A stretch of DNA of 64,000 nt from Chlorobiaceae bacterium (GTDB taxonomy: Bacteria; Bacteroidota; Chlorobiia; Chlorobiales; Chlorobiaceae), in the NCBI GenBank assembly GCA_012972835.1, contig JABDHK010000006.1, positions 90,470-154,469 of the forward strand. Reading direction: 5' to 3'. Below are positions 17,072-26,932 of the stretch, piece by piece. The position numbers were made by a program, and so were the translations under genes. How positions within the stretch are numbered: position 1 is the first letter of the stretch; each line of letters opens with the position of its first letter. Below the pieces are notes generated by a model. That model saw only the letters and a program-made list of their open reading frames with translations, did not search any database and had not been told where the DNA came from.

Positions 17072-17617
17072 ATGGTGAAGATGGTTAGGTATTCTCTACG
17101 GGCGCTGATGCTCACTTGCTGTTTATTGACCGGTGTAACAATGAAGCTGCTTGCCTCTTCTCCAGCAGAGGGTGTTCCGCCTGCTCCGGCATTTTCAGTT
17201 ATCTCTCTTGATGGGAAAACAGTTGGTTCGACCAACCTTACAGGTACAACATATATTATCAATTTTTTCGCATCATGGTGCCCCCCCTGCCGTTCGGAGA
17301 TTCCTGATATGGTTACCCTTCAGAATCGATTTGGTCGCAAAGGATTTACATTTATTGGCGTGGCGGTTAATGAGACCGAACCGGCTATCCGCGAGTTTAT
17401 CAAAAAAAACAAAATTACTTATCCTGTAGTTATGGCTAACGAGCAGATAGTCAATGCTTTCAGCCGGTACGTTGACGGAGGAATACGGGCAATCCCTACC
17501 TCTTTTGTTGTGAACTCTTCAGGCCGGATTACTCAGGTTATTACCGGGGCAAGAAGTCAAGAGGTTTTTGAAAAAATGATTGTTGATGCTCTCAGGAAAC
17601 AGAAAACAAAGAAATAA
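17072..17617 (+). CDS. TlpA/ResA-like periplasmic thiol-disulfide oxidoreductase
   Basis: 181 aa. An N-terminal hydrophobic segment (residues 7-29) is a signal peptide or membrane anchor. The thioredoxin fold follows with active site WCPPC (C70, C73) and cis-proline in AIPTSFVVN. Proteins of this group reduce or exchange disulfides in the periplasm, for example for cytochrome c maturation. No cytochrome gene is adjacent, so the substrate is open. AGGA lies seven bases before the ATG. A terminator follows at 17689, so it is probably monocistronic. Confidence 0.88.
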   Translation: MVKMVRYSLRALMLTCCLLTGVTMKLLASSPAEGVPPAPAFSVISLDGKTVGSTNLTGTTYIINFFASWCPPCRSEIPDMVTLQNRFGRKGFTFIGVAVNETEPAIREFIKKNKITYPVVMANEQIVNAFSRYVDGGIRAIPTSFVVNSSGRITQVITGARSQEVFEKMIVDALRKQKTKK

Positions 17618-17688
17618 AGCCTTCATCACATGATTGATGATTTTCAGGTCAGGATACAGTGTAGTATCCGGATATATATTTCCCTTAT

Positions 17689-17726
17689 AACGTCTGCAGC
17701 CAGTGTTGGGTGCGGACGTTTTTTTT
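17689..17726 (+). terminator. Rho-independent terminator after the thioredoxin gene
   Basis: AACGTCTGCA pairs with TGCGGACGTT (ten pairs, one G-T) around a 12-base loop, followed by a run of T. It separates the TlpA-like gene from pckG. Confidence 0.85.
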
Positions 17727-17754
17727 ATAACCCTTAGACAGCGAAAGAAAGATT

Positions 17755-19620
17755 ATGACTTTACTTCAGATTAATCCTCCGGATTATGTGAAAAACAAAA
17801 AGCTGATTCAGTGGGTACAGGAAACCGCTGACATTTGTCGCCCGAGTTCTGTACACTGGTGCGATGGCTCCATGGAAGAGTACGATGCTCTCTGTCAGAA
17901 GATGGTGGAGAGCGGTACCTTCATCAAGCTTTCCGAAGAGAAGCGCCCAAACAGCTATCTCTGCCGTTCTGACCCAAGTGATGTTGCAAGGGTTGAGGAC
18001 AGAACATACATCTGCAGCCTTCGCCGCCAGGATGCAGGCCCGACCAACAACTGGGTCGCACCCAAAGAGATGAAAGAGACTCTCAATGAGCTTTTCACCG
18101 GTTGTATGGCTGGCAGAACCATGTATGTTATTCCTTTCAGCATGGGACCTCTTGGATCACCTATTGCGCATATCGGCGTTGAAATATCCGACTCTCCCTA
18201 TGTTGTTACCAACATGCGCATTATGACTCGAATGGGCCGCCAGGTCACGGAGCTGCTTGGTGAAAGCAAAGAGTTTGTACCTTGTCTGCACTCAGTAGGT
18301 GCACCGCTTGAGCCTGGTGCTATTGATGTCGCATGGCCCTGCAATGGCAAAAAATATATCGTACATTTTCCTGAAGAGCGCTTGATTGTCTCCTACGGCA
18401 GCGGTTATGGTGGTAATGCTCTGCTTGGCAAGAAATGTTTTGCATTACGTATTGCATCCTCTATGGCTCGTGATGAAGGCTGGCTTGCAGAGCATATGCT
18501 GATTCTTGGTGTTGAATCACCTGAAGGTGAAAAAACCTATGTTGGAGCTGCATTCCCGAGTGCCTGTGGTAAAACCAATTTTGCAATGCTTATTCCGCCC
18601 CACTCTTTTGAGGGTTGGAAGGTGACTACAATCGGAGACGATATTGCGTGGATCAAGCCAGGTGAGGATGGTCGGCTTCATGCGATCAATCCGGAGTATG
18701 GCTTCTTTGGCGTTGCACCCGGTACGTCGGAACAGTCAAATCCGAATGCAATGGCGACACTCGCCAAGAACTGTATTTTCACCAACGTTGCCATGACTCC
18801 GGACGGAGATGTCTGGTGGGAAGGAATGACCAAGGTCGCTCCCGATGAACTTATCGATTGGCAGGGTAATCGCTGGACTCCTGATTGTGGAAGGGTTTCT
18901 TCGCATCCTAATGCCCGCTTTACCTCCCCAGCAAATCAGTGTCCTTCGCTTGATCCCGACTGGGAAAATCCTAAAGGGGTGCCAATCAGTGCCTTTATTT
19001 TTGGTGGACGCCGTGGGGATACCGTTCCTCTTGTCTATCAGTCTGCAAACTGGAATTTCGGTGTATACCTTGCAGCTACAATGGGCTCAGAAAAAACTGC
19101 AGCAGCAGCAGGTACAGTTGGCGATGTTCGCCGCGATCCTTTTGCCATGATTCCTTTCTGTGGCTACCACATGGGTGATTATTTCAATCACTGGCTCCAT
19201 GTTGGCCGTACTCTTCAGGAACCACCAAGAATTTTTGGTGTCAACTGGTTCCGCAAAGATGAGAACGGCAAGTTTCTCTGGCCAGGTTTCGGCGATAATA
19301 TGCGCGTCCTGCAATGGATTGTTGGTCGTGTGCGTGGACATGCTGCCGCTGTTGAAAGTCCTCTTGGCTGGATGCCAAAGTATGAGGCGATAAACTGGAC
19401 CGGTCTTGATGAGATGACTTCAGAGAAGTTTTCAAAACTGATGTCGGTAGACCGTGAAGCATGGAAAAAGGAGCTGCTTTCACATGAGGAGCTTTTTGCC
19501 ATGATTTATGACAGGCTGCCAAAGGAGTTTACCCATATCCGTGAGCTGATGCTCTCGACACTTTGGATGTCTCCCGAACACTGGTCACTGGCACCGGAAG
19601 ATTACACTCGTGATCTCTGA
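17755..19620 (+). CDS. pckG: Phosphoenolpyruvate carboxykinase (GTP)
   Basis: 621 aa, full length for the GTP-dependent class. It has VHWCDGS near the N-terminus, [15 protein letters not shown], the P-loop [12 protein letters not shown] at about residue 267, and [12 protein letters not shown]. The enzyme interconverts oxaloacetate plus GTP with PEP, CO2 and GDP in the cytoplasm. In an autotroph with the reductive TCA cycle it can link C4 and C3 pools (pathway inference). It is flanked by strong terminators on both sides, hence monocistronic, with the promoter in 17727-17754 or within the preceding spacer. Confidence 0.96.
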   Translation: MTLLQINPPDYVKNKKLIQWVQETADICRPSSVHWCDGSMEEYDALCQKMVESGTFIKLSEEKRPNSYLCRSDPSDVARVEDRTYICSLRRQDAGPTNNWVAPKEMKETLNELFTGCMAGRTMYVIPFSMGPLGSPIAHIGVEISDSPYVVTNMRIMTRMGRQVTELLGESKEFVPCLHSVGAPLEPGAIDVAWPCNGKKYIVHFPEERLIVSYGSGYGGNALLGKKCFALRIASSMARDEGWLAEHMLILGVESPEGEKTYVGAAFPSACGKTNFAMLIPPHSFEGWKVTTIGDDIAWIKPGEDGRLHAINPEYGFFGVAPGTSEQSNPNAMATLAKNCIFTNVAMTPDGDVWWEGMTKVAPDELIDWQGNRWTPDCGRVSSHPNARFTSPANQCPSLDPDWENPKGVPISAFIFGGRRGDTVPLVYQSANWNFGVYLAATMGSEKTAAAAGTVGDVRRDPFAMIPFCGYHMGDYFNHWLHVGRTLQEPPRIFGVNWFRKDENGKFLWPGFGDNMRVLQWIVGRVRGHAAAVESPLGWMPKYEAINWTGLDEMTSEKFSKLMSVDREAWKKELLSHEELFAMIYDRLPKEFTHIRELMLSTLWMSPEHWSLAPEDYTRDL

Positions 19621-19640
19621 TATGCGTATTCTAAATTATA

Positions 19641-19678
19641 AAACAGAAAAGGCGCCTTCAAAGGTGCCTTTTCTGTTT
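19641..19678. terminator. Bidirectional terminator between pckG and dodecin
   Basis: AAACAGAAAAGGCGCCTT faces AAGGTGCCTTTTCTGTTT: 18 pairs with a single G-T and a two-base loop. A and T tracts inside both arms give a T run in either direction, so it serves both convergent genes. Confidence 0.9.
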
Positions 19679-19693
19679 ATACTCATCAATCTC

Positions 19694-19906
19694 TCAGTTT
19701 TCGTCGAGGGTGAAGCCGATTTTTACCGAAACCTGCCAGTAGGCAATTTTCTGGTTTTCTACATGACAGCGGGTTTCCAATACTTCAACCCACTTGATAT
19801 TTCTTATTGATTCAGAAGCTTTGGTAACAGCATTATTGACAGCTTCTTCAATGCTTGTTGGCGAAGAGCCTACAATTTCAATTTTCTTGTAAATGTGGGA
19901 GCCCAT
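19694..19906 (-). CDS. Dodecin
   Basis: 70 aa, the standard dodecin length. It has YKKIEIVGSSPTSIEEAVNN, then the tryptophan of NIKWVEVLE that stacks on flavin, and the closing strand YWQVSVKIGFTL. Dodecins form 12-subunit spheres that bind and buffer riboflavin, FMN or related flavins. It stands alone, convergent with pckG. Confidence 0.93.
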   Translation of the reverse strand: MGSHIYKKIEIVGSSPTSIEEAVNNAVTKASESIRNIKWVEVLETRCHVENQKIAYWQVSVKIGFTLDEN

Positions 19907-20042
19907 GGTATGTAGAGGTTTTTGTGCTAAAAAAAAGAAGTTACGCTTAAGGTGATACGTTCTTCATGTCAGCACTATATTAGCAATTCGTGCGAAATCT
20001 TCAAAACACCATTCGAGGGCTTACGCATTTTTGGTAATGTTT

Positions 20043-20312
20043 TCAACGGGCACTCTCTTTCTCTTCACGAGAATGCCCGATAAGGTTTTCAGCGGAGAGG
20101 GTTGCTTGTATATATGCAAACTCCATTGAGCTAATAAAGTTTCTGGATGAACGCCAGAAGGGAATTGGTCCGAGGCGTTTTATCATGGAGGCATGTACCT
20201 TTGGAAGAGCATGGTCGATAGTGTGTTCGGCTCCCGTGGTCATGCCCCAGAAGCTATGGTCGGAAGGAAGTGGTTCCGGTGGAACTAAAGGCTCGCCATG
20301 TTCCATTTTCAC
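20043..20312 (-). CDS. Hypothetical protein, 89 aa, in the SWIM/SNF2 unit
   Basis: I do not recognise the family. It is a small soluble protein with a proline-rich N-terminus (EPLVPPEPLPSDHSFWGM) and a helical C-terminal half. Its ATG overlaps the stop of the SWIM protein gene by four bases, so it is translationally coupled to that gene. This suggests it works with the SWIM protein and SNF2 helicase. No catalytic motif is visible. Confidence 0.6.
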   Translation of the reverse strand: MKMEHGEPLVPPEPLPSDHSFWGMTTGAEHTIDHALPKVHASMIKRLGPIPFWRSSRNFISSMEFAYIQATLSAENLIGHSREEKESAR

Positions 20313-20902
20313 CTTGGTTTGTTGCCGATAGCTTTGATAAAGGCATTTTTGTCTATTCCCCGTAAGGTGAAGAGGAGAAATGGATCACGGTCAAAGGCTT
20401 CGGCCATGAGATAGATAACCGCGGCAATGTGTTTGCAGGGGTTCGAGTAGTCGGGACAGGTACAGGTGGTCTCGAGATCATGGTATTTCACTGGAAAGAG
20501 AGGGACTTTGGCAGTTTTACATACCTGCTCTATGCTTTCAGGCATTTCACTGCTGAGGAGTTGTGCTATATAGATTGGTTTTGCTGCAAGTTTGGCGGTC
20601 AGGGTGGCCTGCTCGATTGTTGAATAATGGTTGAGCTGGATTTTAATCGAGTAAGGTAGTGATCTTGAACCCTGAACTTTCGCCGATACTCCTTTGGAGG
20701 TAATAACAAGATCGGTGACCTGACCGCTTCGGGCATAGGATTTTCCACGCGCAAGTCTTGCCCCGATTGGAAAACTTTCGAGCGTCTTAATCCACTGTTT
20801 TCCCCACCAGGTGGAGGCAAGCGCGCCCCGTTTGTTTTGTGCCTTGATGCCCCCTTTTGCAGCTTTGGGTATAGAGCTGTAGTGTGTATACCATGCAGAC
20901 AT
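20309..20902 (-). CDS. SWIM zinc-finger protein
   Basis: 197 aa. A SWIM finger with the CxC...CxH pattern sits at CTCPDYSNPCKH (about residues 148-159). The N-terminal part contains WWGKQWIKTLESF and ARGKSYARSGQV, a conserved block in bacterial SWIM proteins paired with SNF2 helicases. SWIM fingers bind DNA or protein. The gene starts four bases after the SNF2 helicase stop and is coupled to the 89-aa gene downstream. The trio probably forms one complex acting on DNA or nucleoprotein; the exact role is unknown. Confidence 0.88.
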   Translation of the reverse strand: MSAWYTHYSSIPKAAKGGIKAQNKRGALASTWWGKQWIKTLESFPIGARLARGKSYARSGQVTDLVITSKGVSAKVQGSRSLPYSIKIQLNHYSTIEQATLTAKLAAKPIYIAQLLSSEMPESIEQVCKTAKVPLFPVKYHDLETTCTCPDYSNPCKHIAAVIYLMAEAFDRDPFLLFTLRGIDKNAFIKAIGNKPR

Positions 20903-20906
20903 AAGG

Positions 20907-23900
20907 TTATTCTCCCGATGCTTCTTGACCGAGCATGATCAGGTTAAGCAAATCGTTGTTTGACAATTCGGTTAGCCACTGCTCTCCGGTTCCGAGAACT
21001 TTACCGGCTACGGTTGTTTTATTATCGATCATATCATCAATACGCTCTTCGAGCGTTCCTGCAGTAATGAATTTATGAACCTCAACGTTTTTATTCTGCC
21101 CGATACGGAATGCCCGGTCAGTAGCCTGATTCTCTACGGCAGGGTTCCACCACCGGTCATAGTGAATGACATGATTGGCTGAGGTAAGATTGAGGCCCGT
21201 TCCGCCAGCCTTAAGTGAAAGTATGAAGATTCCTGGAGAGTGGCTCTCTTGCTGAAAGGTTTCGATCATCTGGTCCCGCTTTTTTTTGCTGACACCGCCA
21301 TGCAGAAAAAATACCTCTTCACCGAACAGCTCCTGCAGGTATCGCTGTATGATTGTGCCCATCTGTGTAAACTGGGTAAAAACAAGAGTTTTTTCACCGG
21401 CTTCACGGATTTCATCAAGCAGTTCTGTCAAACGCTGCAATTTGCCGGAGCGGTTTATGATGGCTGAATTATCACCAAGAAAATGAGCAGGATGGTTGCA
21501 GACCTGTTTAAGTTTCAGTAGAAGGGCAAGTACCAGTCCTCGCCGGTCAATGCCTTCCGCAGACTTGATTTTTTCGTGCAGCTCGTCAACAACTGCCTTG
21601 TAAAGTGAGGCCTGTTCTTTAGTGAGCGTGCAATACTCCTTCATTTCAATTTTATCGGGCAGATCTGAAATGATTGAGGAGTCGGTTTTCATGCGACGTA
21701 GAATAAAGGGGCCGGTTAGTTTTTTTAATCTGGTTGATGCTTCACTATCGCCATTCCACTGAATCGGGGTATAAAAGTTTTCTCTGAAAAAGTGCTGGGT
21801 ACCGAGAAAACCTGGATTGAGAAAATCCATCAGTGCCCACAGGTCGCCTACATGGTTTTCGACAGGTGTGCCGGTCAAGGCAATACGGTAATCCGCCTTG
21901 ACCGAACGTGCTGCTTTTGACTGCTTGGTTTCAGAGTTTTTTATGTTCTGTGCCTCATCAAGCACAACGCCTGCCCACGATATCTCTGAAAAAAGCTCAA
22001 TGTTTCGCATCAGCAGGCTGTAGCTTGAAATGACAAGCGCGGACTCATTGGCAGCCTTGCGAAATTTGGCGGCTTTTAAACGGTCGGTGCCGTGATGGAT
22101 CAGTATGGGTAGATCTGGCGTGAACTGTTGTACTTCCTTCCGCCAGTTGTTAACAACGGAGGTCGGACAGATCAGCAGTACTGCTCTTTTCTCGCCAAGA
22201 TCCCGTTCTCGCTGAATCATTGCAAGAGTCTGGATAGTTTTTCCGAGGCCCATGTCATCAGCAAGGCAGGCGCCAAGTCCCCATTCCCGAAGAAAAGAGA
22301 GCCATGAATAGCCCCGCTCCTGATAGGGCCGGAGCTTTCCCCGAAGCCGATCAGGTTGCGGGCGGATCTCAAACTGGCTATGATCGGAAAGCTTTTCAAG
22401 CAGATCCTGAAGCCATCCATCGACCTCAATTGAGCGAACAAGTACTCCATCCTCTTTTCTTTTTGCGCCAAGTGCTGTTGTGAGGATATGGCGGGCAGAG
22501 AGTTTTTCGTTTGGTTTTTTTTCAAGATAACGAACAGCCGCAGCAAGCTCTTTTTGATCGAGTTGTGTCCATTGCCCCCGCACTTTCAGTAGCGGCGCTT
22601 TCAAGGCCGCCAACATTTTCAGTTCATCCAGATCAAGTTCGTCGTTACCGAGAGCTGCAGCATAATCGCAGGCAATCATAGTATCGAGAGTCAGGCAGGA
22701 GCCGCTTTCCTGCATTACAGGCACTTTTGCCTTTGTTTTAATACCAATCCGGTTGAATCCTCCCCGACCGCTCCACCACGAAGGAAGCATGACAATAAAA
22801 CCTGCCCTGCGAAGGAGATCGGCGTACTCTGAAAGAAAGCTGTAAGCCCCCTCTGCATCAAGGGTAAAACCCGCGGGATTTTTCTTTTTCAGGCTGTCGG
22901 TGACTGCTGGATAAAGCGCGGATGCTTGACCTAATGCCGTCAGAATAAATTCGGCACTATCGTCTGCATAGGATTTAATGTGTTGTGATGCTGTGCTCTC
23001 TGGCTTCCATAGATCTCCAGCATCAAGAATCAGACTTGGGTCGGTTTTTAACTGAATTTGATAGATCACCTGCCAGAGATCTCTGTTTTTGCCCGTTTCA
23101 GGTGGTTCTGCAAGCCTGAAGCAGAAGGTGAACGGGGAAGACTCAAGCACATCGATTGGACGGCGCCATAGTGTGAGCTGGCGGCCAAGATCCTCAATTT
23201 CGCGCACTTTATCCCATACTATTTGAGGCTGAGTACTCAAAAGCGCCTGTAACCAGGCCTCATGAATGCTTTCAGATTGAGTACCTGACAAGAGACTGTT
23301 TTTTTCATAAAAACATCGTACTATGATATCCACAATAGAAGAGAGCAGCTTCTTCAGCACTGATGATCTTGCCTCTTCAGGGGGGAGTGTATCAGTTCTG
23401 CTGAGAGATCGGCATACCGGAGGCATGCTTTCTGCAAGTTTTCCAAGCACTATAGAGGCTTCAGTGTCAGGAAATGGAACCCATCGGGCTTCCCTGACAC
23501 TATTGTGCAGCATGATCGAAGGAAGAAACAACTGGCTTGAAACGAGGTTCAGGGCACTGCTTACTACCTGACGAACCCAGATAATCGAGTTGCCAAAAAT
23601 AACACCGCTTCCAGGGATGTTCCCCTTTTTGGAAAGAAGCAAAAGTTCCTGCAAGGAGTTGAGGTCAAGCCGAAGTGCGGTAATGAGAAAAGGCTGGAGA
23701 CTCTCTTTGCGGCGCTTGTCGGGTTCATCACCAATAAGGGAAGATGAGAGTAGAGGCTCTTTTCCCCGGCAAGGGAGCCATGCGACAAGTTCTTCTGTTG
23801 TGTTTTTACTAAAGGTGAAAGAGATACCAATACCGTGTAATGCCAGCCGAAGTTCTACGAGATTGCCCGGTGTGTTTCCCTCACTCCAGAGCATCGGAGT

Positions 23901-23909
23901 GCCATCCAA
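20907..23909 (-). CDS. SNF2-family helicase of a SWIM-linked operon
   Basis: About 1000 aa. The C-terminal 500 residues are a complete SNF2 ATPase: ADDMGLGKTIQTL (about residue 553), LDEAQNIKN (about 647), LTGTPVENHVGDLW, and DRAFRIGQNKNVEVHKF near the end. The N-terminal half holds a helicase-associated region typical of bacterial HelZ-like proteins. The start is unclear. The frame opens after TAA at about 23937, and only CTG, ATT and TTG (23907-23909) codons precede the first ATG at codon six. Residues such as IIALHVSVL upstream of the TTG look conserved, so a non-ATG start a few codons earlier is possible. Role: DNA translocation or remodelling, with the SWIM protein as partner. Confidence 0.9.
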   Translation of the reverse strand: MDGTPMLWSEGNTPGNLVELRLALHGIGISFTFSKNTTEELVAWLPCRGKEPLLSSSLIGDEPDKRRKESLQPFLITALRLDLNSLQELLLLSKKGNIPGSGVIFGNSIIWVRQVVSSALNLVSSQLFLPSIMLHNSVREARWVPFPDTEASIVLGKLAESMPPVCRSLSRTDTLPPEEARSSVLKKLLSSIVDIIVRCFYEKNSLLSGTQSESIHEAWLQALLSTQPQIVWDKVREIEDLGRQLTLWRRPIDVLESSPFTFCFRLAEPPETGKNRDLWQVIYQIQLKTDPSLILDAGDLWKPESTASQHIKSYADDSAEFILTALGQASALYPAVTDSLKKKNPAGFTLDAEGAYSFLSEYADLLRRAGFIVMLPSWWSGRGGFNRIGIKTKAKVPVMQESGSCLTLDTMIACDYAAALGNDELDLDELKMLAALKAPLLKVRGQWTQLDQKELAAAVRYLEKKPNEKLSARHILTTALGAKRKEDGVLVRSIEVDGWLQDLLEKLSDHSQFEIRPQPDRLRGKLRPYQERGYSWLSFLREWGLGACLADDMGLGKTIQTLAMIQRERDLGEKRAVLLICPTSVVNNWRKEVQQFTPDLPILIHHGTDRLKAAKFRKAANESALVISSYSLLMRNIELFSEISWAGVVLDEAQNIKNSETKQSKAARSVKADYRIALTGTPVENHVGDLWALMDFLNPGFLGTQHFFRENFYTPIQWNGDSEASTRLKKLTGPFILRRMKTDSSIISDLPDKIEMKEYCTLTKEQASLYKAVVDELHEKIKSAEGIDRRGLVLALLLKLKQVCNHPAHFLGDNSAIINRSGKLQRLTELLDEIREAGEKTLVFTQFTQMGTIIQRYLQELFGEEVFFLHGGVSKKKRDQMIETFQQESHSPGIFILSLKAGGTGLNLTSANHVIHYDRWWNPAVENQATDRAFRIGQNKNVEVHKFITAGTLEERIDDMIDNKTTVAGKVLGTGEQWLTELSNNDLLNLIMLGQEASGE

Positions 23910-24065
23910 TACGGAAACATGCAGTGCTATAATCAGTTAACCTGTTCCGATAATGTATTTTCTACTGTTTTAACAGAATATGCGGAAGATTGCTGAAATA
24001 AGCAATGACGAGAAGTGTAAAGATAATCAGGAAAATGGAGCGGTGCTTATCGATGATGGGTACGG

Positions 24066-24100
24066 CCCGAAACAATCGTAACGCTGATGATTGTTTCGGG
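24066..24100 (-). terminator. Hairpin after the acetate-transporter-like gene
   Basis: CCCGAAACAATC and GATTGTTTCGGG form a perfect 12-pair stem around an 11-base loop, 16 bases after the stop at 24116. There is no T run on the minus strand, so termination is likely but not certain. Confidence 0.55.
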
Positions 24101-24115
24101 CAATAAAGGATAGGG

Positions 24116-24661
24116 TTACACTCCCAGAGAGTGGAACAGAAGTGGAATGGCGCAGAGTCCGATGGCAATGTTGGTTGCTCCGCAGATTTTTGTGATGAGT
24201 GTATTCTGTTTGTACCAGGCGAACGGAAGCAGGATGGTAAGCACATTGATGAGCAGCAGAACTGTGCCTAATGGCCATATTTTGCCCATCATGATTGCTT
24301 TGTAGCTGAATACCGCTGTCATGAAAAAAATACCAAGAAACAGGTGAGCGTAAATCTTCTTGTCTCCGGGGTTGTAGAAATGCATAGCTACGACAACCCA
24401 GAAGAAGCCGTAGGTGGCAAAGATGGTTCCGACATAAACTCTTGCTTCAGGCGGCATGCCTACATCAAACAGGTAGAGGCAGGCGGCCGTGAAAAGCTGT
24501 GCGACACCACCGAAATAAAGGGCGATATGGGCAAGATTTCTTCCCAGCTTTGCATGATCAGTATCCTTGTCAAGACCGAATCCCAACTGCTCAAGGCCAA
24601 ATACCCAGACAGTGACCATAAGTCCAAATAACCCGATAGCTTCCGGATTAACAACACTCAT
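24116..24661 (-). CDS. GPR1/FUN34/YaaH (SatP-like) membrane protein
   Basis: 181 aa with six hydrophobic segments, no signal peptide, and the family start NPEAIGLFGLMVTVW. The family imports acetate or succinate with protons. The usual N-P-[AV]-P motif is NPEA here. Green sulfur bacteria assimilate acetate, so uptake is a sensible role (inference). AAGGAG precedes the ATG. The gene stands alone. Confidence 0.82.
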   Translation of the reverse strand: MSVVNPEAIGLFGLMVTVWVFGLEQLGFGLDKDTDHAKLGRNLAHIALYFGGVAQLFTAACLYLFDVGMPPEARVYVGTIFATYGFFWVVVAMHFYNPGDKKIYAHLFLGIFFMTAVFSYKAIMMGKIWPLGTVLLLINVLTILLPFAWYKQNTLITKICGATNIAIGLCAIPLLFHSLGV

Positions 24662-24932
24662 AGGCTGAACTCCTTTTTGTTTTAGTTTAGAAAAGTAATT
24701 GCCGTTGTAATTATCGCGATCATCGCAATGGCGACGTAAATGTACATCTATTATTTTTTAAAGAATAAAAATATCGTGTTATGCGACGTTGTTACAAACA
24801 GGTTGCACCCATATTACGCATAGCCGAGTTTGTCTTCATACTTTGCCAATCACGAAAAGGTGGCAGGATTTCCCGCTTTCTTTTGATACCTTTGAGCTAT
24901 GATGAAGAGATAAATGAAGATGTTTTGCTGCG

Positions 24933-26243
24933 ATGACCTTACCTGCTGAAGAGCCTACAATAAACAATTCCTGTAAGCCTGAACATCAAAGAAGCAGCGG
25001 GTTTTCTCGACAGTTGCTTTCTGCTTTTCCTGCATTCCAGAGCCTGAATTTCAGGCGTTATTTTCCGGGGCAGGTGATTTCCATGATTGGTACATGGATA
25101 CAGATGGTGGCACAGGGTTGGCTGGTGCTTGAAATCACCGGATCGGCTTTTGATGTTGGAGTTGTTGCTGCCGCCTCGACCATTCCTACACTTTTTCTCT
25201 CCCTTTTTGGAGGGGTTATCGTTGACCGCTATCCCAAACGTACCATTCTGCTTTGGACTCAGTCCTCTGCAATGATACTTGCCTTTGTGCTTGGCATTTT
25301 TGCAATGACCGGTATGGTAACGATCTGGATCATTATTACTCTTGCGTTTCTCCTCGGGTGTGTCAATGCTCTCAATGTTCCTGCCCTGCAGGCTTTTCTC
25401 AGCGAAATAGTTGATCGGGAGGAGCTTCCATCGGCCATTGCGATGAATTCGGCTATCTATAACGTCTCAAGGGTTATCGGGCCGGCTATTGCAGGATTTC
25501 TTATTTCATCCACAGGGACGGGTGTTGCTTTTCTTGTGAACGGAGTCAGTTTTTTTGCTGTTATCATATCCTTACTCTCCATGAAAGATCTGCCAAAACA
25601 GGTCAGGGCGAAAACCCTCTTGCATCCTTTGCAGGCGATCAGGGAAGGGCTGAAATATTCATGGGAGCATCCGTTGATAAGAACCATTGTCCTGTTTATT
25701 GCTGTTATTTCAATTTTTGCCTGGTCGTATGTCACCATGCTTCCGGTTATCGCCAAACACAGGTTTGGTATGGGTGCTTCCGGTCTTGGATACCTTTACG
25801 GAGTTTCGGGTCTTGGTTCCGTTGTCGGTACTGTGGTTGTCTCTATCTACTCCAAAAAAATTGACCGGCTGGTATTTATTGCCGGTGGAAATATTTTTTT
25901 CGCATTTGCTTTGCTTGGCTTTACCTTTACCACATCGCTCCCTGTGGCATTTTTCTTTCTTTTCCTCGCAGGCTTTGGACTGGTCTCCGCAGTTTCAACC
26001 ATGAGTGCCACCATTCAGAGCACCGTTGACGATCGCTTCCGGGGACGGGTTATGAGTCTCTATATGATGGTGTTCATGGGTTTCATGCCGATAGGGAACC
26101 TTGAGATCGGCTATCTGTCGGAACACTTCGGGACAGGCTTTGCCATTCGTATCGGCTGCGTTGTCACGATCCTTGCTTCGCTGGTTCTGGTTTACTCCGG
26201 CAAAAGTGTCCGAACAGCTTACCATCGTTATAAGGCTTTATGA
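24933..26243 (+). CDS. MFS exporter (EntS/MFS_3-like)
   Basis: 436 aa with about 12 membrane segments. It has the MFS_3-type start FRRYFPGQVISMIGTWIQM and the motif A-like GGVIVDRYPKRTILL loop at about residues 95-110. The substrate cannot be told; relatives export siderophores or drugs. The N-terminal 30 residues are hydrophilic and cytoplasmic. It lies 45 bases ahead of msrB on the same strand; co-transcription is possible. Confidence 0.85.
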   Translation: MTLPAEEPTINNSCKPEHQRSSGFSRQLLSAFPAFQSLNFRRYFPGQVISMIGTWIQMVAQGWLVLEITGSAFDVGVVAAASTIPTLFLSLFGGVIVDRYPKRTILLWTQSSAMILAFVLGIFAMTGMVTIWIIITLAFLLGCVNALNVPALQAFLSEIVDREELPSAIAMNSAIYNVSRVIGPAIAGFLISSTGTGVAFLVNGVSFFAVIISLLSMKDLPKQVRAKTLLHPLQAIREGLKYSWEHPLIRTIVLFIAVISIFAWSYVTMLPVIAKHRFGMGASGLGYLYGVSGLGSVVGTVVVSIYSKKIDRLVFIAGGNIFFAFALLGFTFTTSLPVAFFFLFLAGFGLVSAVSTMSATIQSTVDDRFRGRVMSLYMMVFMGFMPIGNLEIGYLSEHFGTGFAIRIGCVVTILASLVLVYSGKSVRTAYHRYKAL

Positions 26244-26288
26244 AGATAAATGGGCATTCAGATCAAACACCTATTTTAAGTTTTCGCC

Positions 26289-26819
26289 ATGAAACAGTTT
26301 TTTGTAACTCTGGTTGTATTTGCGCTACTACTGTGCTCTTCGACTGCGCCTGCTGAAAAAATCAAGAATCTCAAAAAAATGGAAAAGCAACAGCCATCCA
26401 ATCCCTATTATTCGCGGACTGATACCGCGAAACTCAACCTGCCGGATGCCGTGTGGAAAAAGGTACTTTCTCCGGAAGTTTATGCCACCGCCCGTCAAAA
26501 AAAGACTGAATTATCGTTTACCGGCAAGTTCTGGGACTATACCGGTAAGGGTACCTATTACTGTGCGGCATGTGGCAATGCCCTTTTTCGCTCTGATGCA
26601 AAATTTGCCTCAACCTGCGGCTGGCCAAGTTTTTTTGAGGTAGTGCGAAAAGGCAGTGTGACCTATCTTCCGGATCGTTCATACGGAATGGTGCGGAACG
26701 AGGTACTCTGCGGGAGGTGTGGCGCACACCTTGGCCATCTCTTTGATGATGGGCCACCTCCTACAGGAAAGCGGTTTTGTATGAACTCGGTTGTTCTGGA
26801 TTTTGTCCCGGATAAATAA
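26289..26819 (+). CDS. msrB: Peptide-methionine (R)-S-oxide reductase, exported
   Basis: 176 aa. Residues 1-22 are a hydrophobic signal peptide. The MsrB domain follows with two zinc pairs (CAAC at about 94-97 and CGRC at about 143-146), HLGHLFDDGPPP, and catalytic cysteine in RFCMNSVVLDF near the C-terminus. It reduces methionine-R-sulfoxide in proteins, here presumably in the periplasm. The MsrA domain is absent. A thioredoxin-like reductant is needed; the TlpA-like protein 9 kb away is a possible partner (inference). Confidence 0.92.
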   Translation: MKQFFVTLVVFALLLCSSTAPAEKIKNLKKMEKQQPSNPYYSRTDTAKLNLPDAVWKKVLSPEVYATARQKKTELSFTGKFWDYTGKGTYYCAACGNALFRSDAKFASTCGWPSFFEVVRKGSVTYLPDRSYGMVRNEVLCGRCGAHLGHLFDDGPPPTGKRFCMNSVVLDFVPDK

Positions 26820-26932
26820 CATTGTGCCATTCCAATGCTTCGTTATAATCTGCTGCGAGGTGGGAGTTATGGTGCGGCGCGGAGTGATACTGGCTTTGTT
26901 TTACCGAGCTGGGGCTAAGCGCTCCCGGGGGT

